Assembly: GCA_022414725.1 (NCBI GenBank)
Contig: CM039466.1
Coordinates: forward strand, 34,144,271-34,208,270
Length of the DNA stretch: 64,000 nt
Reading direction: 5' to 3'
Origin: Microglena sp. YARC
Lineage: Eukaryota; Chlorophyta; Chlorophyceae; Chlamydomonadales; Chlamydomonadaceae
A program made the position numbers and the translations under genes. Of the stretch, positions 12,697 to 21,219 are shown piece by piece. Numbering within the stretch: position 1 is the first letter of the stretch; every line of letters starts with the position of its first letter. The notes under the pieces were generated by a model that saw only the letters and a program-made list of their open reading frames with translations, did no database searches and had not been told where the DNA came from.

Positions 12697-15600
12697 CCTA
12701 AACCCTAAACTCTGCAGGTCTGATGAATACTTCAAGAGCTCTGCAAATGAGCTGCGGGTGCTGCAAGACATAGCCAGGCATGCAGGTCTCACAGAGCACA
12801 CACAAGAGCATCTATCTAAAATTACCGCGGAAAACAAGCCACAGGCCTATGCTAAGGTAAGTGGGACCCAATCTGTGTTGCGGTTTAGTCCTAGCTCAGG
12901 TGCAGCAGAGGTCAGAACATAACTACATAAGCCACAGGCCATGCTAAGGTTGGTGGGATCCCAACTGTGTTGCGCGGCAGTCCTGGCTCAGGTGCAGCAG
13001 AGGTCAGAACATAAGCCACAGGCCTTTGGTAAGGTAGGTGGGAACCCAATCTGTGTGTAGCGCGGTAGTCCTGGCTCAGGTGCAGTAGAGGTCAGAACAT
13101 AAGCCACAGGCCTGTGCGAAGGTAGGTGGGGACCCAATCTGTTTGTTGCGCGCTAGTCCTAGCTCAGGTGCAGCAGAGGTCAGAACATAAGCCACAGGCC
13201 TATGCTTAAGGTAGGTGGGGACCCAATCTGTTTGTTGCGCGCTAGTCCTAGCTCAGGTGCAGCAGAGGTCAGAACATAAGCCACAGGCCTATGCTTAAGG
13301 TAGGTGGGGACCCAATCCGTTTGTTGCGCGCTAGTCCTAGCTCAGGTGCAGTAGAGGTCAGAACATAAGCCACAGGCCTATGCTTAAGGTAGGTGGGGAC
13401 CCAATCTGTTTGTTGCGCGCTAGTCCTAGCTCAGGTGCAGCAGAGGTCAGAACATAAGCCACAGGCCTATGCTTAAGGTAGGTGGGGACCCAATCTGTTT
13501 GTTGCGCGCTAGTCCTGGCTCAGGTGCAGTAGGGGTCAGAACATAAGCCACAGGCCTATGCTTAAGGTATGTGGGGACCCAATCTGTTTGTTGCGCGCTA
13601 GTCCTAGCTCAGGTGCAGCAGAGGTCAGAACATAAGCCACAGGCCTGTGTGAAGGTAGGTGGGGACCCAATCTGTTTGTTGCGCGCTAGTCTTAGCTCAG
13701 GTGCAGTAGAGGTCAGAACATAAGCCACAGGCCTATGCTTAAGGTATGTGGGGACCCAATCTGTTTGTTGCGCGCTAGTCCTAGCTCAGGTGCAGCAGAG
13801 GTCAGAACATAAGCCACAGGCCTATGCTTAAGGTAGGTGGGGACCCAATCTGTTTGTTGCGCGCTAGTCTTAGCTCAGGTGCAGTAGAGGTCAGAACATA
13901 AGCCACAGGCCTGTGCGAGGGTACGTGGGGACCCAATCTGTTTGTTGCGCGCTAGTCCTAGCTCAGGTGCAGTAGAGGTCAGAACATAAGCCACAGGCCT
14001 GTGCGAAGGTAGGTGGGGACCCAATCTGTTTGTTGCGCGCTAGTCCTAGCTCAGGTGCAGCAGAGGTCAGAACATAAGCCACAGGCCTATGCTTAAGGTA
14101 GGTGGGGACCCAATCTGTTTGTTGCGCGCTAGTCCTAGCTCAGGTGCAGCAGAGGTCAGAACATAAGCCACAGGCCTATGCTTAAGGTAGGTGGGGACCC
14201 AATCTGTTTGTTGCGCGCTAGTCCTAGCTCAGGTGCAGTAGAGGTCAGAACATAAGCCACAGGCCTGTGCGAAGGTAGGTGGGGACCCAATCTGTTTGAT
14301 GCGTGCTAGTCCTAGCTCAGGTGCAGCAGAGGTCAGAACATAAGCCACAGGCCTATGCTTAAGGTAGGTGGGGACCCAATCTGTTTGTTGCGCGCTAGTC
14401 CTAGCTCAGGTGCAGCAGAGGTCAGAACATAAGCCACAGGCCTATGCTTAAGGTAGGTGGGGACCCAATCTGTTTGTTGCGCGCTAGTCCTAGCTCAGGT
14501 GCAGTAGAGGTCAGAACATAAGCCACAGGCCTGTGCGAAGGTAGGTGGGGACCCAATCTGTTTGATGCGTGCTAGTCCTAGCTCAGGTGCAGCAGAGGTC
14601 AGAACATAAGCCACAGGCCTATGCTTAAGGTAGGTGGGGACCCAATCTGTTTGTTGCGCGCTAGTCCTAGCTCAGGTGCAGCAGAGGTCAGAACATAAGC
14701 CACAGGCCTATGCTTAAGGTAGGTGGGGACCCAATCTGTTTGTTGCGCGCTAGTCTTAGCTCAGGTGCAGTAGAGGTCAGAACATAAGCCACAGGCCTAT
14801 GTGAAGGTAGGTGGGGTCCCAATCTGTTTGTTGCGCGCTAGTCCTAGCTCAGGTGCAGTAGAGGTCAGAACATAAGCCACAGGCCTGTGCAAAGGTAGGT
14901 GGGGACCCAATCTGTTTGTTGCGCGCTAGTCCTAGCTCAGGTGCAGCAGAGGTCAGAACATAAGCCACAGGCCTATGCTTAAGGTAGGTGGGGACCCAAT
15001 CTGTTTGTTGCGCGCTAGTCCTAGCTCAGGTGCAGTAGAGGTCAGAACATAAGCCACAGGCCTATGCGAAGGTAGGTGGGGACCCAATCTGTTTGTTGCG
15101 CGCTAGTCCTAGCTCAGGTGCAGTAGAGGTCAGAACATAAGCCACAGGCCTGTGCGAAGGTAGGTGGGGACCCAATCTGTTTGTTGCGCGCTAGTCCTAG
15201 CTCAGGTGCAGCAGAGGTCAGAACATAAGCCACAGGCCTATGCTTAAGGTAGGTGGGGACCCAATCTGTTTGTTGCGCGCTAGTCCTAGCTCAGGTGCAG
15301 TAGAGGTCAGAACATAAGCCACAGGCCTATGCGAAGGTAGGTGGGGACCCAATCTGTTTGTTGCGCGCTAGTCCTAGCTCAGGTGCAGTAGAGGTCAGAA
15401 CATAAGCCACAGGCCTGTGCGAAGGTAGGTGGGGACCCAATCTGTTTGTTGCGCGCTAGTCCTGGCTCAGGTGCAGCAGAGGTCAGAACATAAGCCACAG
15501 GCCTATGCTTAAGGTAGGTGGGGACCCAATCTGTTTGTTGCGCGCTAGTCCTAGCTCAGGTGCAGTAGAGGTCAGAACATAAGCCACAGGCCTATGCGAA

Positions 15601-18600
15601 GGTAGGTGGGGACCCAATCTGTTTGTTGCGCGCTAGTCCTAGCTCAGGTGCAGTAGAGGTCAGAACATAAGCCACAGGCCTGTGCGAAGGTAGGTGGGAC
15701 CCAATCTGTTTTGTTGCGCGCTAGTCCTAGCTCAGGTGCAGCAGAGGTCAGAACATAAACCACAGGCCTATGCTTAAGGTAGGTGGGGACCCAATCTGTT
15801 TGTTGCGCGCTAGTCCTAGCTCAGGTGCAGCAGAGGTCAGAACATAAGCCACAGGCCTATGCTTAAGGTAGGTGGGGACCCAATCTGTTTGTTGCGCGCT
15901 AGTCCTAGCTCAGGTTTAGCAGAGGTCAGAACATAAGCCACAGGCCTATGCTTAAGGTAGGTGGGGACCCAATCCGTTTGTTGCGCGCTAGTCCTAGCTC
16001 AGGTGCAGCAGAGGTCAGAACATAAGCCACAGGCCTGTGCGAAGGTAGGTGGGGACCCAATCCGTTTGTTGCGCGCTAGTCCTAGCTCAGGTGCAGCAGA
16101 GGTCAGAACATAAGCCACAGGCCTATGCTTAAGGTAGGTGGGGACCCAATCCGTTTGTTGCGCGCTAGTCCTAGCTCAGGTGCAGCAGAGGTCAGAACAT
16201 AAGCCACAGGCCTATGCGAAGGTAGGTGGGGACCCAATCTGTTTGTTGCGCGCTAGTCCTGGCTCAGGTGCAGTAGGGGTCAGAACATGAGCCACAGGCC
16301 TATGCTTAAGGTAGGTGGGGACCCAATCCGTTTGTTGCGCGCTAGTCCTAGCTCAGGTGCAGCAGAGGTCAGAACATAAGCCACAGGCCTATGCTTAAGG
16401 CAGGTGGGGACCCAATGTGTTTGTTGCGCGCTAGTCCTAGCTCAGGTGCAGTAGAGGTCAGAACATAAGCCACAGGCCTATGCTTAAGGTAGGTGGGGAC
16501 CCAATCTGTTTGTTGCGCGGCAGTCCTGGCTCAGGTGCAGTAGGGGTCAGAACATAAGCCACAGGCCTATGCTTAAGGTAGGTGGGAACCCCATCTGTGT
16601 TGCGCGGCAGTCCTGGCTCAGGTGCAGCAGAGGTCAGAACATAAGCCACAGGCCTTTGGTAAGGTAGGTGGGAACCCAATCTGTGTATTGCGCGCTAGTC
16701 CTGGCTTAGGTGTGGCAGACTTCAGAACATAAGCCACAGGCCTATGCAAAGGTAGGTGGGGACCCAATCTGTTTGTTAAGCGCTAGTCCTAGCTCAGGTG
16801 CAGCAGAGGTCAGAACATAAGCCACAGGCCTATGGTAAGGTAGGTGGGGATCCCATCTGTGTTGCGGATTAGTCCGAGCTCAGGTGCAGTAGAGGTCTGC
16901 CAAAGCAAAACCCACAGTAACCATTCCCCAGTGCAAGCAACCGGGGAGGTTCCTTGAATCTCACGCCCCGTGGCAAGCAGAGTTTTTTAGTTCAGAAAGT
17001 GGGTTACCTGGTAGCTCCATTGGTTTAGGCCTTTTGGGCGGAGCCCCCTCCTCAAGGGAGCGGGAGTCCCCATTTTTACCCATTTGTCTGTTTGTCCGAC
17101 CGAACAAAAACTTGAAGCCTGACATGTCAGGCAACGGTCGCGTAACTAACTCGCTTCGGTCAGCTCCATCGTTGCCACCTTTCGTTCCGTTGCCAACACA
17201 CTCCGCCAATTTTTATTCGCCTGTCCTGTCAGCTTTAAGACGAGCTATCTAGCTTCAGGCGACAGTTTTCCCAACTTCATTTGTACTTGTGTAACTTCCT
17301 CGTGTGCAGATGTGTGATTTCTTTTTTAGCGTGAGGTACACCATTGAGCAAGGCTCAACAAGAGGAGTGTGAATCTGCAGTCGTTAGTCAGTTACACCCA
17401 GGATGTTACACCCAGGATGTTACACCCAGGATGTTACACCCAGGATGTTACACCCAGGATGTTACACCCAGGATGTAATGGGTGGATGTCCTGGAAGGTA
17501 CATCCAAGCTGGACGCAACCCAGACGAGCGCCAAGCGCAAGCCGGTCGGATGCACGATCCTGAATTCTGGTCCCCAACGAGGTTCCTAAAGCAGTCGAGT
17601 CTGGGGTCGAGCCCCCTCCCCCCCAACCCCCCACACACACCCACACACATGCACACACATACAGACACACACCCACACACACTCACACACAGCCCACCCC
17701 ACCACCACCACACCAGAGCAGATCATCAGTCTCCATAAAACAATTTGAGTAAATTAAACCATGCATGATGATTATGATAGATAGATAGATAAATAACGTC
17801 CTCAGTTATTGCCATACCCGGGTGATCTCCTCCAAGGGTACGGACTGCAGAGCGCCTACGAAAGTTGTGCAAGGACTAAAAACTGAATTACTTTGTCCAA
17901 ACTCCCGCCAAACTTAATATTTTTTTTTTTTTGTTGCATGGCTGGAAAGGCCTTGACGAGCTTATGCTCATGGACCCCCCCTTTCACCACGTGTAACTGC
18001 TTGGGTGTCTGGGTATGAGGCCTCAAAGTGGGGGCGGGGGTCTCAGGGGTGAAATAACAACTTCTGATGCTGCTGTCTAACAGCTTTATTTTTGCCTCCC
18101 CCACCCCAAACCCCCTCAATAACCCACCCCAAGCCCCCAAACCCCAACCCCCTCTATGAAAGCTATGTCTTATTTCCAGTTGCAGGACTAAGTGATGTTA
18201 CCCGAAATAAAGAAGCTTCTCCCAGAAAATGTGGTGTGACGGGTTTTGCGGTAAAAATCATAAATTATAAATACAGGCTATATCTTATTCCCTGTCGTAG
18301 GACAATGTGATGCTTCCGGCAGCAAAGAAGCTCCTAACAACGAATTTTGTGTGACGTTTTTTTGCATTTCAAAATCACAAAATATGAATAAAAGGTATAC
18401 CTTATTCCCTGCTGCAGGGCCAAGTGATGCTTCCCAAAGCTAAGAAGCTCCTCACAGCAATTTTTGTATGACGGTTGTTTGCATTAAAACACACACATAC
18501 AATATAAATGAAAGCTATGTATTATTACCTGTTGCAGGACCACGTGATGTTACCCGGAGCAAAGAAGCTTCTCCCAGAAAAAATGGTGTGACGGTTTTTT

Positions 18601-19463
18601 GCGTTAAATAATTACAAAATTATAAATACAGTCTATTTCTGATCTCCTGTTGCGGGGCCAAGTGATGCTTCCGGAAGAAAATAAGCTCCTCACAGCAATT
18701 TCTTACGCGGTTTTTGCATTAAAAATCGCAGGACATTAATAAAAGCTATATCTTCTCTCCTGTCGCAAAGCCAAGTGGTGCTTCCAGAAGCAAACAATAT
18801 TCTCACAGCTAATTTGGTGTGACTTTTTGTTGCATTAAAAAATCTCACAATATAAGTAAAAGCTATATATATATTATTTCCTGTTGCAGGACCACCTGAT
18901 GCTTCCCGAAGCAAAGAAGCTCCTCACATCAAATTTGATGTCACTTTTTGCATCAAAAAATCACAAAATATAAATAAAGGTAATCTTATTTCCTGTCGCA
19001 GGACCAAGTGATGCTTCCTGAAGCAAAGAAGCTCCTCATAGCAAATTAAGTAGTGATTTTTTGCACTTAAAATCACAAAATATAAGTAAAAGCTATATAT
19101 CTTATTTCCTGTCACAGGATCACGTGATGCTTGCCGAAGCAAAGAAGCTCCTCACAGCAAATTAAGTAGTGATTTTTTGCATTCAAAATTTCAAAATATA
19201 AGTAAAAGCTATATATCTTACTTCCTGTCGCAGGATGCTTCCCGAAGCAAAGAAGCTCCTCACAGCAAATTCAGTGATATCTTATTGCATTTCAAAATCA
19301 TAAATTATAAATATAAACTATATCTTGTGTCCTGTCGCAGGACCACGTGATGCTTCCCGAAGCAATGAAGCTCCTGACCGACTTCTTTCGCCCATTCAAC
19401 AAGAGGCTCGCAGAGCTACTAGACGACCCTTACTATGCGACATGGAGCGACAAGTGGGCATGA
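344..19463 (+). CDS. Carbohydrate sulfotransferase, C-terminal half (7 exons, 5' partial)
   Basis: Predicted Golgi-type enzyme moving sulfate from PAPS to a sugar hydroxyl. Exons read 344-475, 2692-2831, 7714-7832, 9272-9312, 10624-10704, 12718-12856 and 19341-19463, ending in TGA. All except the 2831/7714 join keep phase across GT-AG junctions. Family features are the 3'-phosphate-binding segment KLVIMLREPIARLHSAYYG (Arg and Ser of the RxPxxRxxS motif), an EQVAAFxxC helix, a Cys-rich CAIMFE-ALGS-HCDQILR stretch, the WLRFFPRSSILVI strand and the tail LPEAMKLLTDFFRPFNKRL. This order matches GalNAc-4-sulfate 6-O-sulfotransferase-like proteins. The 5'-PSB loop and any membrane anchor must lie left of the window. 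The phase mismatch between exons 2 and 3 suggests an unseen microexon or an assembly indel. Substrate cannot be inferred. Nearly every exon edge is duplicated in tandem. Confidence 0.85.
404..842 (+). repeat. Tandem copies of exon a 3' end + 5' splice site
   Basis: The stretch encoding DGACYPAAVKADMQ with its GT donor recurs ending at 475, 649, 742 and 842. The last copy has GG in place of GT. The copies are separated by GTGGTGTGGGG-type low complexity that looks like expansion of donor-proximal intron sequence. Confidence 0.8.
866..1045 (+). repeat. Dispersed repeat family E, diverged copy
   Basis: It shares the block 'gtagaccaggttgagtagct' and the later 'catcgcatggtggagtg', and ends in a GCGACG-rich palindrome. 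Related copies are at 10753-10870, 20685-20865, 37900-38100 and 63548-63765. The family has no coding capacity. Confidence 0.7.
1078..1214 (+). mobile_element. tRNA-derived SINE, 5'-truncated copy
   Basis: Only the body and 3' end are present, from the GGTCGCTCTTGGCGTTGCAG segment to GGCGTTATCATTA. The tRNA-like head seen in the full copies at 5538 and 21406 is missing. 5' truncation is typical of LINE-mobilised elements. Confidence 0.75.
1380..2155. repeat. CACCACAACA-rich minisatellite
   Basis: Irregular repetition of CACCACAAACAC and CACCACAACACA, with an interspersed larger unit containing AAACGGCGCA. It lies in the intron upstream of the 2692 exon array. The open frames on both strands are Cys-Val-Val or Thr-His-His repeats and are not genes. 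Confidence 0.95.
2165..2750 (+). repeat. 116-bp array of 3' splice site + exon b start
   Basis: Copies of (C)CAG|GTTGCAAGCGAGCACAAG start at 2228, 2344, 2460, 2576 and 2692, exactly 116 bp apart. Each carries the intron 3' end, the acceptor and about 55 nt of exon. Only the last runs on into the full exon, so it is the functional one. The first four end in ATGCTCATG followed by intron-like sequence. Confidence 0.93.
2692..2831 (+). CDS. Sulfotransferase exon b (PAPS 3'-phosphate-binding motif)
   Basis: 140 nt, starting in phase 0 after ACCAG and ending TACTATGG|GTAAGA in phase 2. It encodes HKMDYVRDAINPMFMRAMYG and then the 3'-PB motif KLVIMLREPIARLHSAYYG. A second copy of the exon end with donor lies at about 2965-2985. 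Confidence 0.85.
2832..3090. repeat. Duplicated exon b donor plus C-run/CA microsatellite
   Basis: GCCTACTATGG|GTAAGAAC recurs with the copy's GT at 2980-2981, and the following AAACCAAGAAAC is also duplicated. A C-homopolymer and (CACACC)n fill the rest. Confidence 0.8.
3287..3410 (-). mobile_element. tRNA-derived SINE, variant subfamily, truncated
   Basis: Starts AACGCCTGGTAGGGCGTGGT, the complement of the SINE 3' end. The body resembles the 33902 copy (CTACTTTATCTGGACA, ACCGCGAACACTAAAGC) more than the 5198 copy, which indicates a subfamily. A shorter fragment lies at about 3480-3540. Confidence 0.65.
3700..3890. repeat. 29-bp minisatellite
   Basis: About six copies of a 29-bp unit, ACGTTGACTTTGTCACACTC plus TACGTACTT, inside a sulfotransferase intron. 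No gene is seen from 3411 to 4715. Confidence 0.85.
3918..4660. repeat. (GTAT)n followed by 54-bp tandem array
   Basis: (GTAT)n at 3920-3995 passes into about eleven units of a 54-bp repeat built on GACTGTATACCTTACAGACT and ATGCGTCAACAGTATGTACA. Open frames here are repeat translations. Confidence 0.9.
4724..4926. mobile_element. hAT-like MITE, 203 bp
   Basis: Imperfect terminal inverted repeats of about 34 bp begin CATAG and share TTTTCAGCTAC and AGCAGCAGCTT. A perfect 8-bp direct repeat TATGGGGT flanks the element at 4716-4723 and 4927-4934. Eight-bp duplications are typical of hAT transposases. There is no coding capacity, so it is non-autonomous. A degenerate relative is at 22478-22640. 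Confidence 0.8.
5198..5410 (-). mobile_element. tRNA-derived SINE, full length, 10-bp TSD
   Basis: The reverse strand has a pol III A box in a TGG(T/A)CTA-type head with an unusual sequence and a clear B box GGTTCGA in its tRNA-like 5' part. A body of about 130 nt follows, ending GGCGTTATCATTA. The flanks carry a perfect direct repeat TCCTGTTCCA at 5188-5197 and 5411-5420. Confidence 0.9.
5421..6690. repeat. About 143-bp C/T-rich tandem array
   Basis: About seven diverged units containing CCCTCCACCACTGCCACGAC and CTCATCTCTTCTCCACCCCT. One unit is split by the SINE at 5538-5749. The tract is pyrimidine-rich on the sense strand and intronic to the sulfotransferase. Open frames are Ser/Pro/Leu repeats. 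Confidence 0.85.
5538..5749 (+). mobile_element. tRNA-derived SINE, full length, 8-bp TSD
   Basis: The head contains TGGTCTAGTGGTAGA (A box) and GGGGGTTCGATTCC (B box) 30-40 nt apart, as in a tRNA gene. An unrelated body then ends GGCGTTATCATTA. A direct repeat ATGCCTTT flanks it at 5530-5537 and 5750-5757. It inserted into the C/T-rich array, so it is younger than the array. Confidence 0.9.
6690..6900. repeat. CATATT(A/G)TTAGT minisatellite
   Basis: About nine copies of a roughly 18-bp A/T-rich unit such as ACCATATTATTAGTCATATTG. Intronic, no gene seen. Confidence 0.8.
6970..7008. repeat. Poly-C tract
   Basis: Nearly pure run of C with a few T. Similar C/G homopolymers occur at 11274-11302, 28319-28334, 31727-31750, 32317-32341 and 59618-59645. 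Confidence 0.95.
7137..7350 (-). mobile_element. tRNA-derived SINE, full length, 12-bp TSD
   Basis: Same structure as the 5198 copy, with few differences. A perfect 12-bp direct repeat AAACAAAAGTGA flanks it at 7125-7136 and 7351-7362, a strong sign of target-primed retrotransposition. The low divergence between copies suggests recent activity. Confidence 0.92.
7714..7832 (+). CDS. Sulfotransferase exon c
   Basis: 119 nt between CCCAG and GAG|GTATGG. It encodes FGAFGKNSTGFLKYVKEQ and then AAFQECSKEHGDVKCAIMFE, matching the amphipathic helix and Cys segment of the family. It ends in phase 0 and joins the 9272 exon. Its 5' phase does not fit the 2831 donor. Confidence 0.85.
7790..8585 (+). repeat. 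About 82-bp array of exon c end + 5' splice site
   Basis: About nine further copies of GAGCATGGGGATGTG...GCGCTATCAT...GAG|GTATGGGATG follow the real exon end at 7832. Each holds the last 35 nt or so of exon c and its donor. Each unit also contains a half-unit (GTGGGCTATCATA), so the unit itself arose by an earlier duplication. Copies 3-9 are almost identical. Confidence 0.92.
8620..9230. repeat. AAGGTTACAATATA minisatellite element
   Basis: About 38 units of a 14-16 bp repeat, preceded by TTGAACAGGTGTTCAGGGTG. The same leader and repeat occur inverted at 21616-21735, so this is a dispersed element with an internal minisatellite and not a purely local expansion. Confidence 0.85.
9272..9312 (+). 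CDS. Sulfotransferase exon d (41 nt)
   Basis: Acceptor CTTTTCAG, donor GA|GTGAGT. It encodes ALGSKHEKVYFHC, and its last two nt join the first base of the 10624 exon to give Asp. A partial second copy (about 9688-9728, ACTAAGCATGAGAAGGTCTA) lacks an AG acceptor and is probably dead. Confidence 0.8.
9330..10470. repeat. CTGAACTGAA / GACCAAACCACATGACCT compound array
   Basis: Five-bp CTGAA runs are nested in a larger unit of 60-150 bp carrying ACTACACTGACCAAACCACA. The reverse-strand open frames (Ser-Val-Gln-Phe repeats) are not genes. The array begins at the donor side of exon d and its copy. Confidence 0.88.
10624..10704 (+). CDS. Sulfotransferase exon e
   Basis: Acceptor TTTGCAG, donor ATCAA|GTGAGT. 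It encodes QILRSMHSVWMEGWLRFFPR and then SSILVI, the conserved WLxxFPRxQxLVL region of this family. Phases on both sides fit. Confidence 0.9.
10753..10870. repeat. Dispersed repeat family E fragment
   Basis: Contains GACGACGCCTCACCATTCCG, the palindromic GCGACG block, and the Cys-rich-looking GGGGGGCAGCGCGTCAC segment shared with 63660-63690. Confidence 0.65.
10961..11040 (+). pseudogene. Duplicate copy of sulfotransferase exon e, broken donor
   Basis: About 80 nt nearly identical to exon e with acceptor TTGGCAG retained. The donor reads ATCAA|TTGAGT where exon e has GTGAGT. It would encode GMHLVWMEGWLRFF. Either a dead tandem exon or one recently lost from mutually exclusive use. Confidence 0.8.
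11041..11250. repeat. About 48-bp tandem array after duplicate exon e
   Basis: Four units of GAGTGCATCAACTGAGTAAA plus GCAGATTAGCAAAAA. The array starts immediately after the dead donor TTGAGTGATT, whose GAGTGATTAAAG is part of the unit, so it may be a 5'-splice-site array that has lost its GT. Confidence 0.75.
11698..11788. repeat. (GA)n microsatellite
   Basis: About 45 dinucleotide units. From 11303 to 12530 nothing gene-like is visible. The rest is unique A/T-rich intron, a C-run near 11951 and CACACCACC sequence before 12530. Confidence 0.95.
12530..12612 (+). pseudogene. Degenerate copy of sulfotransferase exon f start
   Basis: GAACACTTCAAGAGCACTGA and GTGTGCTGCAAGACAGAGCT mirror the 12718 exon start (GAATACTTCAAGAGCTCTGC, GGTGCTGCAAGACATAGC). 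The frame is broken, which makes it an old 3'-splice-site duplicate. (ATT)n and CCCTAAACCCTAAA separate it from the real exon. Confidence 0.7.
12718..12856 (+). CDS. Sulfotransferase exon f
   Basis: Acceptor CTCTGCAG, donor GCTAAG|GTAAGT, 139 nt. It encodes SDEYFKSSANELRVLQDIAR, then HAGLTEHTQEHLSKI, ending in NKPQAYAK. This corresponds to the DYxxxxxxVLxxVxxFLGL segment of sulfotransferases. It joins exon e by completing a Lys codon and the last exon in phase 0. Confidence 0.88.
12842..16905 (+). repeat. About 46-copy, 87-89 bp array of a 5' splice site
   Basis: Each unit holds CCACAGGCCTATGCTTAAG|GTAGGT, the last 18-20 nt of exon f plus its donor, followed by about 65 nt of intron containing TTGTTGCGCGCTAGTCCTAG and CTCAGGTGCAG. 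Variants alternate between TGCTTAAG and TGCGAAG. Central copies are nearly identical while units at both ends are diverged, the pattern expected from unequal exchange. The GT is kept in essentially every unit. Confidence 0.95.
16906..17260. repeat. Dispersed repeat family H (17020-17215) and flank
   Basis: GAAGCCTGACATGTCAG, GTAACT-ACTCGC and CGTTGCCACCT recur in order at 53640-53800. The start (AGTGCAAGCAACCGGG) resembles family C. No coding sequence is recognised. Confidence 0.65.
17390..17477. repeat. 14-bp minisatellite GTTACACCCAGGAT
   Basis: Six near-perfect copies. The flanking 17478-18160 is intron with a CACACACC tract and nothing gene-like. Confidence 0.92.
18160..19340 (+). repeat. 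Array of 3' splice site + last-exon start (about 10 extra copies)
   Basis: Units of 105-120 bp carry TTATTTCCTGTCGCAG|GACCAAGTGATGCTTCC and GAAGCAAAGAAGCTCCTCAC. Pseudo-exon starts fall near 18186, 18301, 18418, 18538, 18656, 18769, 18890, 19002, 19118 and 19234, with the real one at 19341. Two copies have lost the AG (tgcgggg, gcaaag), and one has lost the first 7 exon bases. Confidence 0.93.
19341..19463 (+). CDS. Sulfotransferase last exon with stop
   Basis: Acceptor TGTCGCAG, 123 nt, stop TGA at 19461-19463. It encodes DHVMLPEAMKLLTDFFRPF and then NKRLAELLDDPYYATWSDKW. The L-x-x-F-[FY]-RP-[FHY]-N-x-x-L signature is the C-terminal hallmark of this sulfotransferase group. Confidence 0.9.
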   Translation, partial: DHVMLPEAMKLLTDFFRPFNKRLAELLDDPYYATWSDKWA

Positions 19464-20690
19464 GAGGTGAATTTCGGACAATTGTAAATGCTAAAGCCAC
19501 ACTAGCGTGCGCTTATACATGGGGCTTGCAGTTGGGGCAAAGCTCCAACCTAGCTTGCATACTCACAGTAGCTCGCAGAGCTACTAGACGACCCTTACTA
19601 TGCGACATGGAGCGACAAGTGGGCATGAGTGGTGAATGTTCATTCGGTCGAGGGTCGGTATCTTCCACCGACCCTAAGTGCGTCTACTCTTTTATAGGAT
19701 AGGCAACGCTACAACGCGGGTTTGTGTCGGGAGACCCACCTCCTTAAACAACTAAAATAAAAAAGGCTCGCAGAGCTGCTAGACGACCCTTACTATGAGA
19801 AGTGGAGCGACATGTGGGCATGAGTGGTGAATTGCACACAACTGTAAATGCCTAGGCCACACTAGCGTGCGCTTATACATGGGGCTTGTGATTGGGGCAA
19901 AGCTCCAACCTAGCTTGCATACTCACAGTAGCTCGCAGAGCTACTAGACGACCCTTACTATGCGACATGGAGCGACAAGTGGGCATGGGTGGTGAATGTT
20001 CATTCGGTCGAGGGTCGGTATCTTCCACCGACCCTAAGTGCGTCTACTCTTTTATAGGAGTGGCAACGCTACAACGCGGGTTTGTGTCGGGAGACCCTCC
20101 TCCTAAAATAAATAAAATAAAAAAGGCTCGCAGAGCTGCTAGGCGACCCTTACTATGAGAAGTGGAGCGACATGTGGGCATGAGTGGTGAATTGCACACA
20201 ACTGTAAATGCCTAGGCCACACTAGCGTGCGCTTATACATGGGGCTTGTGATTGGGGCAAAGCTCCAACCTAGATTGCATACTCACAGTCGCTTGCAGAG
20301 CTGATAGGCGACGCTAACTGTGAGACGTGGAGCAACAAGTGGGCATGAGTGGTGAATTTCACGCACTTGTAAATGCTTAGGACATACTAGCACGCGCTAA
20401 TCAATGGGGCTTGTGATTGGGGCAAAGCTCCAACCTAGATTGCATACTCACAGTCGCTTGCAGAGCTGATAGGCGACGCTAACTGTGAGACGTGGAGCAA
20501 CAAGTGGGCATGAGTGGTGAATTTCACGCACTTGTAAATGCTTAGGACATACTAGCACGCGCTAATCAATGGGGCTTGTGATTGGGGCAAAGCTCCGACC
20601 TAGATTGCATACTCACAGTAGCGCGCAGAGCTGATAGACGACGCTAACTGTGAGACGTGGAGCGACAAGTGGGCATGAGTGATTTTCCGA
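19404..20690 (+). repeat. Gene-tail array of the sulfotransferase
   Basis: The stretch from GCTCGCAGAGCTACTAGACG through the stop TGA and about 100 nt of 3' flank recurs about eight times in units of 165-195 bp (starts near 19404, 19571, 19766, 19931, 20125, 20290, 20457, 20620). Some units also carry a second block, TTCATTCGGTCGAGGGTCGG. Copies decay with distance from the gene. Confidence 0.92.
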
Positions 20691-20865
20691 CGACGGCCCC
20701 TATGTTGCCATTCCGTCGTTGCATAGCGACGCATAGGTTGGGCGCTGCCCCCTGTACCCCCCAGACTCCGGGCTCCGCCATGCAATGGCTACACAATAAT
20801 CCTGAAATCATACTTGAATAGCCCAAGTAGCTACTCAGCCTGGCCAACAGAAATCTGAAATCAAT
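20685..20865 (-). repeat. Dispersed repeat family E copy
   Basis: Inverse of the 63548 copy. CCATTCCGTCGTTGCATAGCG, then the GCGCTGCCCCCTGTACCCCC stretch, then GCCCAAGTAGCTACTCA. Confidence 0.7.
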
Positions 20866-20949
20866 AACACGGGTGGTGGACGATTCACTCACAGTCCCCC
20901 TCTGCCAAGCTGCCGGCACTTCTGGAGTCCAGTAGGGCACCAGGACAAT

Positions 20950-21090
20950 TGAACCGTCACCATCCTGTCACGGTTGGGCAAGTCCCTTCAGCCTATTTGG
21001 CCTACCCCTGGCATGTAACATACATTCATACATACATACATACATACATACATACATACATACATACATACATACATACATACATACATT
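20950..21090 (+). mobile_element. Family B short retroposon with (CATA)n tail
   Basis: TCACGGTTGGGCAAGTCCCT, then AGCCTATTTGGCCTACCCCT, ending TGTAACATACA and running straight into (CATA)n. The fixed 3' end with a microsatellite tail suggests a SINE-like retroposon. It is 5'-truncated here. Confidence 0.7.
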
Positions 21091-21219
21091 ATCCCCATCA
21101 CCATCACTATCACAGCAAGTGTGACCAAGCCGCAGAGAGCATTGAGCTCCCTAGTAATCGAACACTGGGGAGCTGTGGAAGGTTAAGCTTCCTGGCTAAG
21201 CTGTTCAAACATATGAATA

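Noticed and set aside
12694..12712. Telomere (CCCTAAA repeats)
   Set aside because: Only two to three units, interstitial, inside an intron; similar short matches near 7600, 30715 and 46810.
12842..16905. CRISPR-like regular array
   Set aside because: Units are contiguous near-identical repeats with no variable spacers, in a eukaryotic intron, and each contains an exon end and splice donor.
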